The notes beneath the pieces are model-generated. The model was given only the letters and a program-made list of their open reading frames with translations, made no database searches and was not told where the DNA came from. This document shows positions 52,959 through 61,267 of a stretch of 64,000 nucleotides of DNA, in pieces. The DNA lies in assembly GCA_964427875.1 (NCBI GenBank), contig CAYRVX010000008.1, positions 44,647 to 108,646 of the forward strand, in the 5' to 3' direction. How positions within the stretch are numbered: the first letter of the stretch is position 1; each line of letters opens with the position of its first letter. The stretch comes from CAYRVX01 sp964427875 (GTDB taxonomy: Bacteria > Planctomycetota > Phycisphaerae > SM23-33). Both the position numbers and the translations under genes were made by a program.

Positions 52959-53345
52959 ACGCTTGTTGTGAAGGACTTGGCTGTCGTCTTCCGGCCGAAG
53001 ATCAAGGGCCTCAAGGGCAGGCCCGTCGTCCTGACCAGCCCGACGGGGAAGGAGACCTTCGACGCGATCGAGACGTCAGGCCGCGTTCAACTGGAGTACC
53101 GCTCCCGGCTGGCGGGCGAGCTCGAGGCGACGGTGACGATCCCGCTGGACCTGATCGGCCTGTCGCCCCGGCCGGGCGCGGCGGTGAAGATGGACGTCGG
53201 CTACGTCTTCGGCAACAAGACGGGCACGCAGGCCGCCATGCGGGCCTTCTGGTCCAACAACAGCTTCACCGCCAACGTCATCAACGACATCCCCCACGAG
53301 AGCCGCCTGGGGCCCCACGAGTGGGGCACGGCCGTCGTCGAGTAG
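52959..53345 (+). pseudogene. Truncated CBM9-like domain (5' part missing)
   Basis: An open frame bounded upstream by TAA (52956-52958), with only a GTG (52968) to start it, encodes about 125 residues. They contain AGELEATVTIPLDLIGLSPR, GAAVKMDVGYVFGNKTG and SFTANVINDIPHESRLGPHE, which is the C-terminal half of the CBM9/DOMON-like domain found in the giant secreted proteins of this window. The N-terminal half, signal peptide and any catalytic region are absent. It ends 28 nt before the stop of the convergent GH123 gene, so it is most likely a leftover of a deletion. Confidence 0.6.
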
Positions 53346-53373
53346 GACCGCCTGGGGCGGGAAATCTCCTTCC

Positions 53374-56067
53374 TCACGAACCGGCGCCGCGGAGAGCCAG
53401 GATGGCCCGGGCGACCCTCGCCCGGTACGCCAGGAGGACCGCCGGGTCGGTCGTGAAGGACAGGTCCTTCCTGCACACGGAATCGGGCACGGCCAGCAGG
53501 TTGCGCGCCTCGGCGAGCGTCTCCGTCTCGGCGCCCTTGGCCGTCTTCACGAGTCGCTGGAGAATCGCGAGGTACTCGTGGTCCTCGAATCCGTCCCGCA
53601 GCGCCTCCATCCGGATCGAGCTCAGGATGACGCCGCCGGGTCCGGGATACAGCAGGTAGCCGTCGCCGTTGTACCGGCCGAACGCCTTGGCGAGCCAGTC
53701 GCTCTCGACCTTCGTGACCGGCCTGGTGTTCTTGCCCCAGCTCGTGGCCGACCAGTACTCGAACCCGCTGACGTTGAGCTTCCACGACAGCCAGCCGACG
53801 ATCCGCGCGTCGATCGCGGGATAGTCCAGGAACAGGTTCGGGTGCGAGGAGGGGTAGCAGCAGAGGTTCCACCACACCTCGTCTCCCTTCGCCTGTCGCC
53901 CGGCCGCCTGCGACTTGTTGTAGAACTGGAGGCTCACGTCCCACGTGTCGGCGAAGCCGGCCAGGGCCTCCACTCCCTTGGGGTTGTTCAGGCACTGCAT
54001 CACGCGAACGTCCCCGGCGGCGGCCTTCGACAGGGCGTAGTTCTGCTGGCACGCCTTCCACATCGACGGCGGGGCCTCATCGATGTTGTAGGTGTACGCC
54101 TTGAGCAGCCAGCCCTTCCCGCGAAGGTGCGCGGCATACTCCCTTACCAGCGCCGACCACTTCCTCTTCCACTCTTCGCTGTACTGCTTCGGGAAGCCCC
54201 ACTTGCCCGGCTTGGGAAACCTGGCGATCACGAAGGAGTTCATGCCGCGCGGAAGGAGCAGCCCGCCCAGGCGGTCGACTTCGCTGAAGTCGTACCTGCC
54301 GTCGGCGTATTTCACGGGGTAGCTCGGCCGGTCCCAGTCGAACCCGCACAGCGCCATGCCCGGCCCGATGCGGCCGTCGCACAGCTTCGCGTAGACCGCC
54401 TCGATCAGCTTGCGGGCCTCGGGGCTTCCTTTCTCGAGCCCGTAGAACGCCGGCGCCTTCTGCGCGGAATCGACGATCATCGTCCTGAGCGTGCCCGAGA
54501 CGGGCAGGGCGAAGTCCCATACGGTCACGGAGAGCTTCACGGCTTGGGTCTCGCCGTCGGAGGTCCTGATCTCCACGGTGCCGCTGTACGTCCCGGCCGT
54601 CGCATCGCGGGGGCACCGCACGGACAGCCACACCGGCTGGGCCTTCCCAACGGCGAGCCGGACCGGCCCGGGCGCCAGGAGCGGGTCCGCCCACCAGCCC
54701 GTGCGGGGCACGCTGTACTTCGGCTCGGTGGTCTTGACGTATCCGACGGGGTTGCACGTTACGGCGCCGGCCGGCAGCGCCCGCCCGCTCGGGCCGATCA
54801 GCGGGCCGACGGACACGCGCACTTCCTCGCACGGCCGCATGACGTTCATCAGGACCAGTTGCAGCCCTTCGGTTTCCCCTCCAGCCAGGGACACCGCGGC
54901 CGAACCGGCAGGGCGCAGGGCCGGCGGCTCGTCGCGGCGGACCCTCTCCACCGGCGTCGCGACGCCCACGTTGAAGGAGATCCTGCCCCCGGCGATCTCG
55001 AAGGTGTGCTTGCCCCCGGACCATTCGCTGACCGCGCCGCGGCTGTCGCGAGCGCGGACGGCCACTCTGTACCCCTTGCCCTTCGCGGCGGCGGACGTGT
55101 CCCAGAGGTACTGCGCTGCGGGCGCGGCGATGTCCCGGGCGATCGTCTTCCACTGCACGGCGGCGCCGACTTCCCGGCCGGCGCGGACCTCGTAGGTGAC
55201 CGCATCGCCGTTGAGGTCCCTCTTGGGCGTGACCTCGGACCAGCGGATCGGCAGGACGTCTCCGACGATCGCGCCGTCGAATCCTCCCGCCAGCTTCGGG
55301 GCAAACGGCGGGACGTTTCCCGTGAACTTGTAGGAAATGGTCAGCTTCGGGCGCAGCCGCGCGACGCCGTAGCTGTTCGCCCGGAAGTAGACGCCGCTGC
55401 CGGTGCTCTTCTTCGGCGGCTGGGTCTCGGCCTTCTTCTGTTGCAGGAGCACCAGGCCGCGATTGCTCTTGGGGTCGTCGATCCACGCCTGCGCGAGCTC
55501 CGGGCGCAGGTCGAACTCGACCCAGGTGTTGAGCGGGGTCTTGACGTCCTTGGCGCAGCGGTCGCCGTAGAGGTGCGCGACGCCGGCGGGGGCCGTCTCG
55601 ATCCTGTCCTTCGTTCCGTCCAGCGCGCGGTGCAGCGCGACCGTGTACTTGTAGTACGACCAGAACTCGTCGCAGTAGAACAAATGGACCTTCGCGGATA
55701 CCACTCGGACGTCCCCGCCCCTGATCCACCGGTCAAGACGGCCCCAGCGGACCACGTGCCGGTAGTTCGACAGCTCTTCGAGGACCTTTTGCCTGTTGAG
55801 CTTTCCCTTCTCGATCTGGGCCTTGTGCCACCAGTTCAACTCCCTCTTGACGTCACCGACGAGCTTGAGCTTGCCCAAGCGCAGGCTGTCGTCCCAGCCA
55901 CCTTCGTAGCCGCTGACGCCGTCTTGAAAGGAGACCGTCGCGGAGAACGTCTTGTCTTCCGCCGACAGGGCCCCACGGCCGATGGACAGCACGAGCATCA
56001 CGGCCGCCGACGCCCGGAGCGCCGCGCCCGGAGTTGGCAATCCTGGATGTCTTCCGCAGCTACGCAT
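53374..56067 (-). CDS. Secreted DNRLRE-FN3-GH123-type glycoside hydrolase
   Basis: 897 residues from the ATG at 56067 (GGTGGAG just upstream; a GTG three codons earlier is possible). A signal peptide precedes LSAEDKTF. Residues about 40-240 form a DNRLRE-like beta domain (VSFQDGVSGYEGGWDDSLR), about 250-350 a fibronectin type III-like domain (YEVRAGREVGAAVQWKTI), and the rest a GH123/DUF4091 module. In that module Asp663-Glu664 in YNIDEAPP is the expected adjacent catalytic pair and RMEALRDGFEDHEYLAIL the conserved terminal helix. GH123 acts on beta-N-acetylgalactosaminides. It shares this core with the protein at 26592-29399 but carries different binding domains. Confidence 0.85.
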   Translation of the reverse strand: MRSCGRHPGLPTPGAALRASAAVMLVLSIGRGALSAEDKTFSATVSFQDGVSGYEGGWDDSLRLGKLKLVGDVKRELNWWHKAQIEKGKLNRQKVLEELSNYRHVVRWGRLDRWIRGGDVRVVSAKVHLFYCDEFWSYYKYTVALHRALDGTKDRIETAPAGVAHLYGDRCAKDVKTPLNTWVEFDLRPELAQAWIDDPKSNRGLVLLQQKKAETQPPKKSTGSGVYFRANSYGVARLRPKLTISYKFTGNVPPFAPKLAGGFDGAIVGDVLPIRWSEVTPKRDLNGDAVTYEVRAGREVGAAVQWKTIARDIAAPAAQYLWDTSAAAKGKGYRVAVRARDSRGAVSEWSGGKHTFEIAGGRISFNVGVATPVERVRRDEPPALRPAGSAAVSLAGGETEGLQLVLMNVMRPCEEVRVSVGPLIGPSGRALPAGAVTCNPVGYVKTTEPKYSVPRTGWWADPLLAPGPVRLAVGKAQPVWLSVRCPRDATAGTYSGTVEIRTSDGETQAVKLSVTVWDFALPVSGTLRTMIVDSAQKAPAFYGLEKGSPEARKLIEAVYAKLCDGRIGPGMALCGFDWDRPSYPVKYADGRYDFSEVDRLGGLLLPRGMNSFVIARFPKPGKWGFPKQYSEEWKRKWSALVREYAAHLRGKGWLLKAYTYNIDEAPPSMWKACQQNYALSKAAAGDVRVMQCLNNPKGVEALAGFADTWDVSLQFYNKSQAAGRQAKGDEVWWNLCCYPSSHPNLFLDYPAIDARIVGWLSWKLNVSGFEYWSATSWGKNTRPVTKVESDWLAKAFGRYNGDGYLLYPGPGGVILSSIRMEALRDGFEDHEYLAILQRLVKTAKGAETETLAEARNLLAVPDSVCRKDLSFTTDPAVLLAYRARVARAILALRGAGS

Positions 56068-56175
56068 GTTCTCCACCTTTCACCGCCGGCGATTCGGCCC
56101 TGCCCGGGCGGCCCCGGCATCCGCGTCGGACCATACTAACACAGGACTCGGCGGACTGCCCTGCTCCTTTGCGGC

Positions 56176-56181
56176 TATAAT
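56176..56181 (+). promoter_or_regulatory. Perfect -10 hexamer upstream of sixA
   Basis: TATAAT, 35 nt before the sixA start codon. No convincing -35 is seen at the right spacing (GGACTG at 56153-56158). Confidence 0.4.
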
Positions 56182-56216
56182 GGCCGTCGAACCGACGGTT
56201 TCTCGGAGGCCCGGAC

Positions 56217-56687
56217 ATGCGCGTGTATCTGATCCAGCACGGCGAGGCGAAGTCGAAGGAAGAAGACCCCAACCGGCCGCTCACGGACAAGGGCCGGTCG
56301 GACGTGCGGAAGATGGCGGGCTTTCTGCGACCGCTGGGTCTGCGCGTCCGCGCCGTGTGGCACAGCGGCAAGACCCGCGCCGCCCAGACGGCCGAGGAGC
56401 TCGCCTCGGCCGTGGCCTGCGAGGAGGGAGTCGTCCAGCGAGACGGCCTGTCGCCCATGGACGACGTCGGCCCCATCTGCGACGAGATCGGGCCGAGCCA
56501 GCGTGATCTGATGATCGTCGGCCACCTCCCGTTCCTCGGCAGGCTCGCCGCCGTCCTGCTGACCGGCAAGGAATCCCCCGAGCCCGTGGCGTTCCGAAAC
56601 GCCGGCGTCGTCTGCCTCCAGCGCGCCGCCGACGGCGCCTTCCAGCTCGCGTGGATCATCACGCCGGAAGCCCTTTCCGGCATCTGA
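56217..56687 (+). CDS. sixA: Phosphohistidine phosphatase SixA
   Basis: 156 residues, the normal SixA length. The start has GGAGG 8 nt upstream. The histidine-phosphatase motif is QHGEA with His8 as the residue that becomes phosphorylated. The second catalytic His is in MIVGHLPFLGRL, and Arg/Lys residues in WHSGKTRAAQTAE complete the phosphate pocket. SixA removes phosphate from histidine-containing phosphotransfer domains or phosphocarrier proteins in the cytoplasm. Here the canonical RHG reads QHG, a variant seen in some family members. It stands alone with a TATAAT box upstream. Confidence 0.9.
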   Translation: MRVYLIQHGEAKSKEEDPNRPLTDKGRSDVRKMAGFLRPLGLRVRAVWHSGKTRAAQTAEELASAVACEEGVVQRDGLSPMDDVGPICDEIGPSQRDLMIVGHLPFLGRLAAVLLTGKESPEPVAFRNAGVVCLQRAADGAFQLAWIITPEALSGI

Positions 56688-56765
56688 GCGAAATGCAGCG
56701 CAGCGGGCGTCGAGAAACGCCCCGGACCTTCACCCCAGCCCGAAGCAGCGACCGGAGACGAGGAG

Positions 56766-57083
56766 ATGACCGAGCCGCCAGACGCCGTCGTGATCCACGT
56801 CCACTGCAAAGGGAAATGGCACGTCCTGGACGCCCCGGTGGCGGTGAGCCTCGACGGGACGCCCATCGCGGAGGGGTTCGTTGGCCAGGGGTTCGACCTG
56901 ACGATCCTCAGTACCGTCGGCCCGCACGAACTCTCGGTGAAGATCCCCATCCGAAAGGAAAGGAAGTACTGGCTCCACTTCCCCCAGCCGGGAGAATACG
57001 CCGTCGACCTGTCCTACAGCCGGGCCTGGGGCAACTTCTCCGCCAAGTTCCGGGTGCGCCGGACGGACAAGAAACACCCATAG
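56766..57083 (+). CDS. Small hypothetical beta-rich protein
   Basis: 105 residues with GACGAGGAG directly before the ATG and GC-rich third positions, so expression is likely. Alternating hydrophobic strands (VVIHVHCKGKWHVL, PVAVSLDGTPIAEGF, HELSVKIPIRKERKYWLHF, GEYAVDLSYSR) suggest a small beta-sandwich of immunoglobulin-like type. No signal peptide, metal site or known family is recognised. It follows sixA by 78 nt on the same strand and may share its transcript. Confidence 0.6.
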   Translation: MTEPPDAVVIHVHCKGKWHVLDAPVAVSLDGTPIAEGFVGQGFDLTILSTVGPHELSVKIPIRKERKYWLHFPQPGEYAVDLSYSRAWGNFSAKFRVRRTDKKHP

Positions 57084-57146
57084 GCAAAGCAGCCTCGTCT
57101 CTTTTCCTCGTCGGTCACTGTGCTCCCGGCAATCGGGAACAGCTAG

Positions 57147-57284
57147 CCTGGGGTCCCGCTCTCTCTGCTCCGCCAAGCAGAGGTCGATGGTCTCATCGAC
57201 TTCGCCGGGGCCGTGAGGCCCGCCGATGCGGTCGGCCTTTGCCTCCGTGGGATGTACCGCCCCGAGGCGCTGGCGGCGATTTGA
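57147..57284 (+). pseudogene. Short coding-like C-terminal fragment
   Basis: A 45-codon open frame after a TAG, without a start codon, reads SLLRQAEVDGLIDFAGAV and AVGLCLRGMYRPEALAAI before TGA. The third positions are GC-rich as in real genes of the window. No family can be assigned. It may be the tail of a deleted gene. Confidence 0.25.
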
Positions 57285-57314
57285 GGCCGCGCCGCCCCTG
57301 GGCCGCGCGCCCTT

Positions 57315-59114
57315 CTAGCGGGCCAGGGCCCCGCTGCGCTGCGGCGAAGCCGCGGTGCGGCTGCGGCCGGCGGTCGGTTCGACGAACCGGCAGAGCTTGG
57401 GCTTGGGACCGGGACCGTCTGCGTGGAGGTCAAGCTCGACGTTGCTCTCGTAGAAGGTCGGCGGCTCGTACGTCCAGCCGCGGGCAAGGCGCTTTGCTTC
57501 GCGCCGCGCCGACCACAGCAGGAAACGCCCGACGATCGGCGCGAGGAGCCTGGCCTTCAGGCCGAGGTGGGCGTACGCGTCCCTCAAGACCGCGTCGAGC
57601 CGGGCCGTCAGCCGCGAATCCGCGCGGAGCAACCGACGGCCGGCCCAGACACCGCCGAGAGACCCGGCCGCCACGTTCGCGACTTCCCATGCGAATCGCG
57701 CAGCGATCCGTCGGTTTGGATGGTCCTTGTATCGCTTCCAACCAGCCACCGTCGTCGCCACCACGCGAAGGATGCTCGGCCCGTTGACCTCCAGGTCTCT
57801 CCGGAAGGCCCGCAGCAGCATCTCGGTTTCCTCTCCCCGAGGGATGTGCGGATGCCGATGGGCGAAGCGATACTGGCCGTGCACGTCCGCCTCGCTGATC
57901 TCGTCGGTGCCCAGCAGCGTGCCCTGGCTTTCCAGCCGGTCGTACAGCGGCGTGCCCGGCGACGGCGTGTAGAGCATGAACTGATGGAACTCGGTCGAGT
58001 GGGAGACGGCGTAGTCGATGGCTTCGTCGATGTTCTCGGGCGTGTGCTCGTCCAGCCCGATGATGCTCGATCCCAGCACGCGGATTCCGTGGGACTGCAA
58101 CCGCCGCACGAGGCGGTGCGTGTCCGTGTTGTGAAGCTTGCCGTACCGGCTGTCCTTGCCCTCCAGGCCCATCCACACCCACGAGACGCCCAGGGCGACC
58201 AACTGCTCCATCGTGTAGGATCGCAGGGCGTTGGCCGAGCTGAACACGTAAAGGGCCCAGGGCTTGCCGTGCTCCTCCATCAACTCCAGCAGGCGCAGGG
58301 CCCGGCGGCGGTGGAGCAGGAAGTTCTCGTCCATCACGAAGAACGACTGCACGCCCATCGCCTTCTCGATCCGGCACATGACGTCGAACAGCTCGTCGCC
58401 GGTCTCGTAGAAGTTGACGAATCGGCCCTTGCCTCCGAACATCGCCGAGGTCGCGCAGAAGTCACAGCCGATGGGGCAGCCCACCGAAGGCAGCAGGGTC
58501 GCCGCCGTGAACCGCCGGCGGAACGGCAGGTTCACGCCCATCGTCCTCCGCCCGGACCCCGACCAGATGATCGGGTGGCGGATCGGTTCGTCCTCGGCCT
58601 GGCCGAGGAACCGCCGAAACCACCGCACGCCGTCACCGCGAACGACGTGATCGGCGTCGACCCGCTCGTGCAGGTCGGGCACGCTGGCGACGTGACCGCC
58701 GACGACGATCGTAGAGGCCGGCTGGTACCGGCGCACCAGCTCGCACATCTTGCGGACCTTCAGGATGTTCGGGATGATCGCGCCGATGCCGACGATGTCG
58801 TACCGGTTCCGGCGGATCTCCTCGATGAAGCGGTCCAACGTGGGGAAGTCCAGGCACCTGCACGGAGCGTCCATGTTCGCCTGGAGGAGCATCAGCCCCC
58901 AGCTCCTGTGGAACATCCGCAGGGAGAAGACCCCCTGAACGCGCGTCACCTGGTTGTGGTACAGCTCCATCGGGTTGATCGATCGGCTGCCGTACTGGTC
59001 GTCCTGAGCGTACGGTCCGAACACGCTGCTCAGAAGGACCCGCGCCTTGCTGCCGAGCGGGTGGACGGCGCAGGCGTTCAGCCCAGCGACCCCCGTCGTG
59101 GTGCATGTTGCCAT
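57315..59114 (-). CDS. B12-binding domain radical SAM protein
   Basis: 599 residues from the ATG at 59114; a GTG at 59195 would add 27 residues. Residues about 75-170 form a cobalamin-binding Rossmann domain lacking the usual DxHxxG His (FIEEIRRNRYDIVGIGAI, STIVVGGHVAS). The radical SAM cluster motif CxxxCxxC is Cys213-Cys217-Cys220 in GCPIGCDFC. FFVMDENFLLHRRRALRLLE and GSSIIGLDEHTPENIDEAI are typical of the class that methylates or otherwise modifies unactivated carbons, often in lipids or natural products. The C-terminus ends in a basic, low-complexity tail. It is monocistronic; the substrate is not indicated by its neighbours. Confidence 0.88.
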   Translation of the reverse strand: MATCTTTGVAGLNACAVHPLGSKARVLLSSVFGPYAQDDQYGSRSINPMELYHNQVTRVQGVFSLRMFHRSWGLMLLQANMDAPCRCLDFPTLDRFIEEIRRNRYDIVGIGAIIPNILKVRKMCELVRRYQPASTIVVGGHVASVPDLHERVDADHVVRGDGVRWFRRFLGQAEDEPIRHPIIWSGSGRRTMGVNLPFRRRFTAATLLPSVGCPIGCDFCATSAMFGGKGRFVNFYETGDELFDVMCRIEKAMGVQSFFVMDENFLLHRRRALRLLELMEEHGKPWALYVFSSANALRSYTMEQLVALGVSWVWMGLEGKDSRYGKLHNTDTHRLVRRLQSHGIRVLGSSIIGLDEHTPENIDEAIDYAVSHSTEFHQFMLYTPSPGTPLYDRLESQGTLLGTDEISEADVHGQYRFAHRHPHIPRGEETEMLLRAFRRDLEVNGPSILRVVATTVAGWKRYKDHPNRRIAARFAWEVANVAAGSLGGVWAGRRLLRADSRLTARLDAVLRDAYAHLGLKARLLAPIVGRFLLWSARREAKRLARGWTYEPPTFYESNVELDLHADGPGPKPKLCRFVEPTAGRSRTAASPQRSGALAR

Positions 59115-59562
59115 CAGATCGGCTTCCTGTTCGTTGCCCAGGATCCGGGATCGGAGCAAGGGCCATGGGACATCGGGCAGGTGGATGCCGATCACGGCAC
59201 CCGCCGCGGCAGATAAAAGGCCGTACAGCGGGAACGAATGTCCCCCTCAGTCAGGAGGGCGGCTCAAGCGTAGCCGTTGCTTGGTCAGGTATCTCATAGG
59301 ATCTTATCGCCCGCATGCCCGCCGATCAACAGGAAAACTCCCTGTTCGCGCCTGCCCGACCGGCGGGGCCGCGAGCCCTGCCCGGCGAAAACCGACGACG
59401 CTTCCTGCCAAACCGGGAGAATACCGTTGGTGTTGGGACCGGCTTGCTGCTAGGATGGTAGTAATGAGTCGACGAATGTCGTCGGCGTCTGCATTCTGAC
59501 TCGTGGCGCTTACGTGGGTTTTCGTGTCTCTCGTGAGCTCGCCCGGAAGGAGCTTCTCTCGC
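59115..59562. other. Long divergent intergenic region before the RRM gene
   Basis: 448 nt without a supported gene. It must hold the promoters of the radical SAM gene (leftward) and the RRM gene (rightward). A run of CGTG-containing units with 9-11 nt spacing at 59502-59540 recalls the nonamer repeat element at 31287-31386. Confidence 0.45.
59427..59456 (+). promoter_or_regulatory. Weak promoter candidate for the RRM gene
   Basis: TTGGTG (59427-59432) and TAGGAT (59451-59456) separated by 18 nt. It would give an untranslated leader of about 100 nt, as is usual for cold-regulated RNA-binding protein genes. Confidence 0.3.
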
Positions 59563-59859
59563 ATGAAGATCTACGTAGGCAACCTGAATTTCACCACCGG
59601 CCCGGATGCGATCCAGGCCCTGTTCTCCCAGTACGGCTCCGTGGAGGAGGTCCATCTCCCCACCGACCGCCAGAGCGGCCGGCCGCGCGGCTTCGCGTTC
59701 GTAACCATGCCCGACGCCGCCGAGGGGCAGGCTGCCATCGAGGGCCTGAACGGCACGGAGCTTGACGGTCGCCGCCTCAACGTGGACGAAGCCCGGCCCA
59801 CCAGCAGCGGCGGACGCAGCTATCGCGACCGGCGCGGCGGCAGGCGCCCCCGCATGTGA
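59563..59859 (+). CDS. Single-RRM RNA-binding protein
   Basis: 98 residues from the ATG at 59563, with GGAAGGAG 10 nt upstream. One RNA-recognition motif fills residues 1-80: RNP2 is IYVGNL at the N-terminus and RNP1 is RGFAFVTM. A short Gly/Arg-rich tail (GGRSYRDRRGGRRPRM) follows. This is the bacterial glycine-rich RNA-binding type known from cyanobacteria and planctomycetes, probably a cytosolic RNA chaperone. It has a long leader region and no operon partner. Confidence 0.93.
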   Translation: MKIYVGNLNFTTGPDAIQALFSQYGSVEEVHLPTDRQSGRPRGFAFVTMPDAAEGQAAIEGLNGTELDGRRLNVDEARPTSSGGRSYRDRRGGRRPRM

Positions 59860-59939
59860 GCCGGGCAGTCCCGACGTTCGCCAGCAGCGCATCGCCCAGA
59901 CGAGCCCACCACCCCCACGCAAACCATCCCCTGGGCGGC

Positions 59940-60110
59940 CAGGACTTGCCGTTCGAGATCGAGCTCGTTGCGGTCGTCTGATCGCCGCTGGACGGCCAGG
60001 TCGTGGGCGGGCGGATGTCCACCGTGCCCTCGTCACCGCACACGACGAACTGCCGCGGCCGATGCGGCCCCGAGAAGATTCCGGCGAGTCAACCTCCGTG
60101 ACATCATCAT
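59940..60110 (-). pseudogene. Internally deleted Tat Gfo/Idh/MocA gene
   Basis: Thirteen nt after the stop of the Gfo/Idh gene at 60123, AGGAACGGCGGC leads to three ATGs in a row and a Tat signal start SRRLTRRNLLGAASAAA, which soon meets a TGA. The same DNA in another frame continues as FSGPHRPRQFVVCGDEGTVD IRPPTTW (about 60087-60010), the C-terminal domain sequence of Gfo/Idh proteins. The simplest reading is a large out-of-frame deletion that joined the signal peptide to the C-terminal third, followed by decay. Confidence 0.55.
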
Positions 60111-60122
60111 GCCGCCGTTCCT

Positions 60123-61205
60123 TCAGGCTCCCAGCCAGAGGTCGATGGGTTTGTCGATCTCCCGCGGCTCGTAGGGCCAGTCGATGCGCCGACCGGTGCC
60201 GGCGGACTCGTAGGCCGCGCAGATGATCTTGAGCACTTCGCGGCCGTCCTCGCCGGCCTCCACGGGCGTCTCTTTGCCCTGGACGCAGCGGACGAAGTGG
60301 GCCATTTCCTGGGGGAAGCCGTAGTTCCAGATCTCCTCGAACATCGTGAAGGTGTAGCCGGCCGTGGTGGCGGCCTTCTCGACGGCATAGCCGTAGCCGC
60401 TCTCGCTGTAGGTCAGCAGGCTGCTTCCGCGGAGCAGGTCCGCGCGGGTGAAGCCACCCGAGCCGTAGATCTCGCACTTGTCGTCCACGCCGCCCTGCTT
60501 GGCCCAACTGTTCTCGGCGAGGCCGGTCCGCCCGCCCTCGTACTCGACGATGCAGAGGCTATGGTCCTCGCCGGCGGTCTTGTCGGCGTGCACGTGGGTG
60601 CCGAGGCTGGCATAGACGCCCTTGACGGCGGGCTTGCCGAAGACCCACCGGGCGTACTCGATGGAGTGGCAGCCCATGTCGAGCAGCACGCCGCCGCCGG
60701 ACTTCTCGACGTCCCAGAACCACGGCATGTGCGGGCCGAAGTGCTCCTCGGACTGCTTGACCAGGAACACCTCGCCGAGTGCCCCCTCGTCCACGAGCGT
60801 CTTGGCGCGGACGTACTTGGGCGCGAAGCACAGCTCCTCGGCGTACATGAGCAGGACGCCCGCCTGTTTGCACGCGCCGATCATGCGGTCCGCCTCGGCG
60901 AGCGTGCGGCAGAGCGGCTTCTCGCAGACGACGTGCTTCCCCGCGGCCGCGGCGTCGACCGCCGCCTGGCAGTGCAGGTAGTTCGGGATGCCCAGCGTGA
61001 CCATGTCGACCTCATCCAGCGCAAGCAGGTCGTGATAGTCCTCGAAGGCGTTGGGGATGCCCCGCTCGTCCGCGAAGGCCTTGGCCTCGCCCGGCGGCGG
61101 CGAGGCGACGGCGACGACTTCGGCGTCGGGTACCATCGCAAACGCGCCCGCATGAATGTCACCAATGAATCCCGTTCCCAGCAGTCCCACTTTTACCTTG
61201 CTCAT
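60123..61205 (-). CDS. Gfo/Idh/MocA oxidoreductase
   Basis: 360 residues, without signal peptide. The Rossmann motif is GLLGTGFIG (7-15) and EKP is at 95-97 (VVCEKPLCRTLAEADRM). The substrate segment is GGGVLLDMGCHSIEYARWV, where Gly-His residues match the catalytic HxxD-like region. The C-terminal domain is complete (EMAHFVRCVQGKETPVEAGEDG). A cytosolic NAD(P)-dependent dehydrogenase of a sugar or inositol is expected. It follows another Gfo/Idh gene by 62 nt, and the debris of a third follows directly downstream. Confidence 0.92.
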   Translation of the reverse strand: MSKVKVGLLGTGFIGDIHAGAFAMVPDAEVVAVASPPPGEAKAFADERGIPNAFEDYHDLLALDEVDMVTLGIPNYLHCQAAVDAAAAGKHVVCEKPLCRTLAEADRMIGACKQAGVLLMYAEELCFAPKYVRAKTLVDEGALGEVFLVKQSEEHFGPHMPWFWDVEKSGGGVLLDMGCHSIEYARWVFGKPAVKGVYASLGTHVHADKTAGEDHSLCIVEYEGGRTGLAENSWAKQGGVDDKCEIYGSGGFTRADLLRGSSLLTYSESGYGYAVEKAATTAGYTFTMFEEIWNYGFPQEMAHFVRCVQGKETPVEAGEDGREVLKIICAAYESAGTGRRIDWPYEPREIDKPIDLWLGA

Positions 61206-61267
61206 CGGGCGGTCTCCTTGAAGAGATCGGCTTGGCGAATCTGTTTAGCCTGCGAACTCTTTTCTCA

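Noticed and set aside
57423..59216. 597-codon plus-strand frame opposite the radical SAM gene
   Set aside because: No motif or start signal; the minus strand has the CxxxCxxC cluster and B12-like domain.
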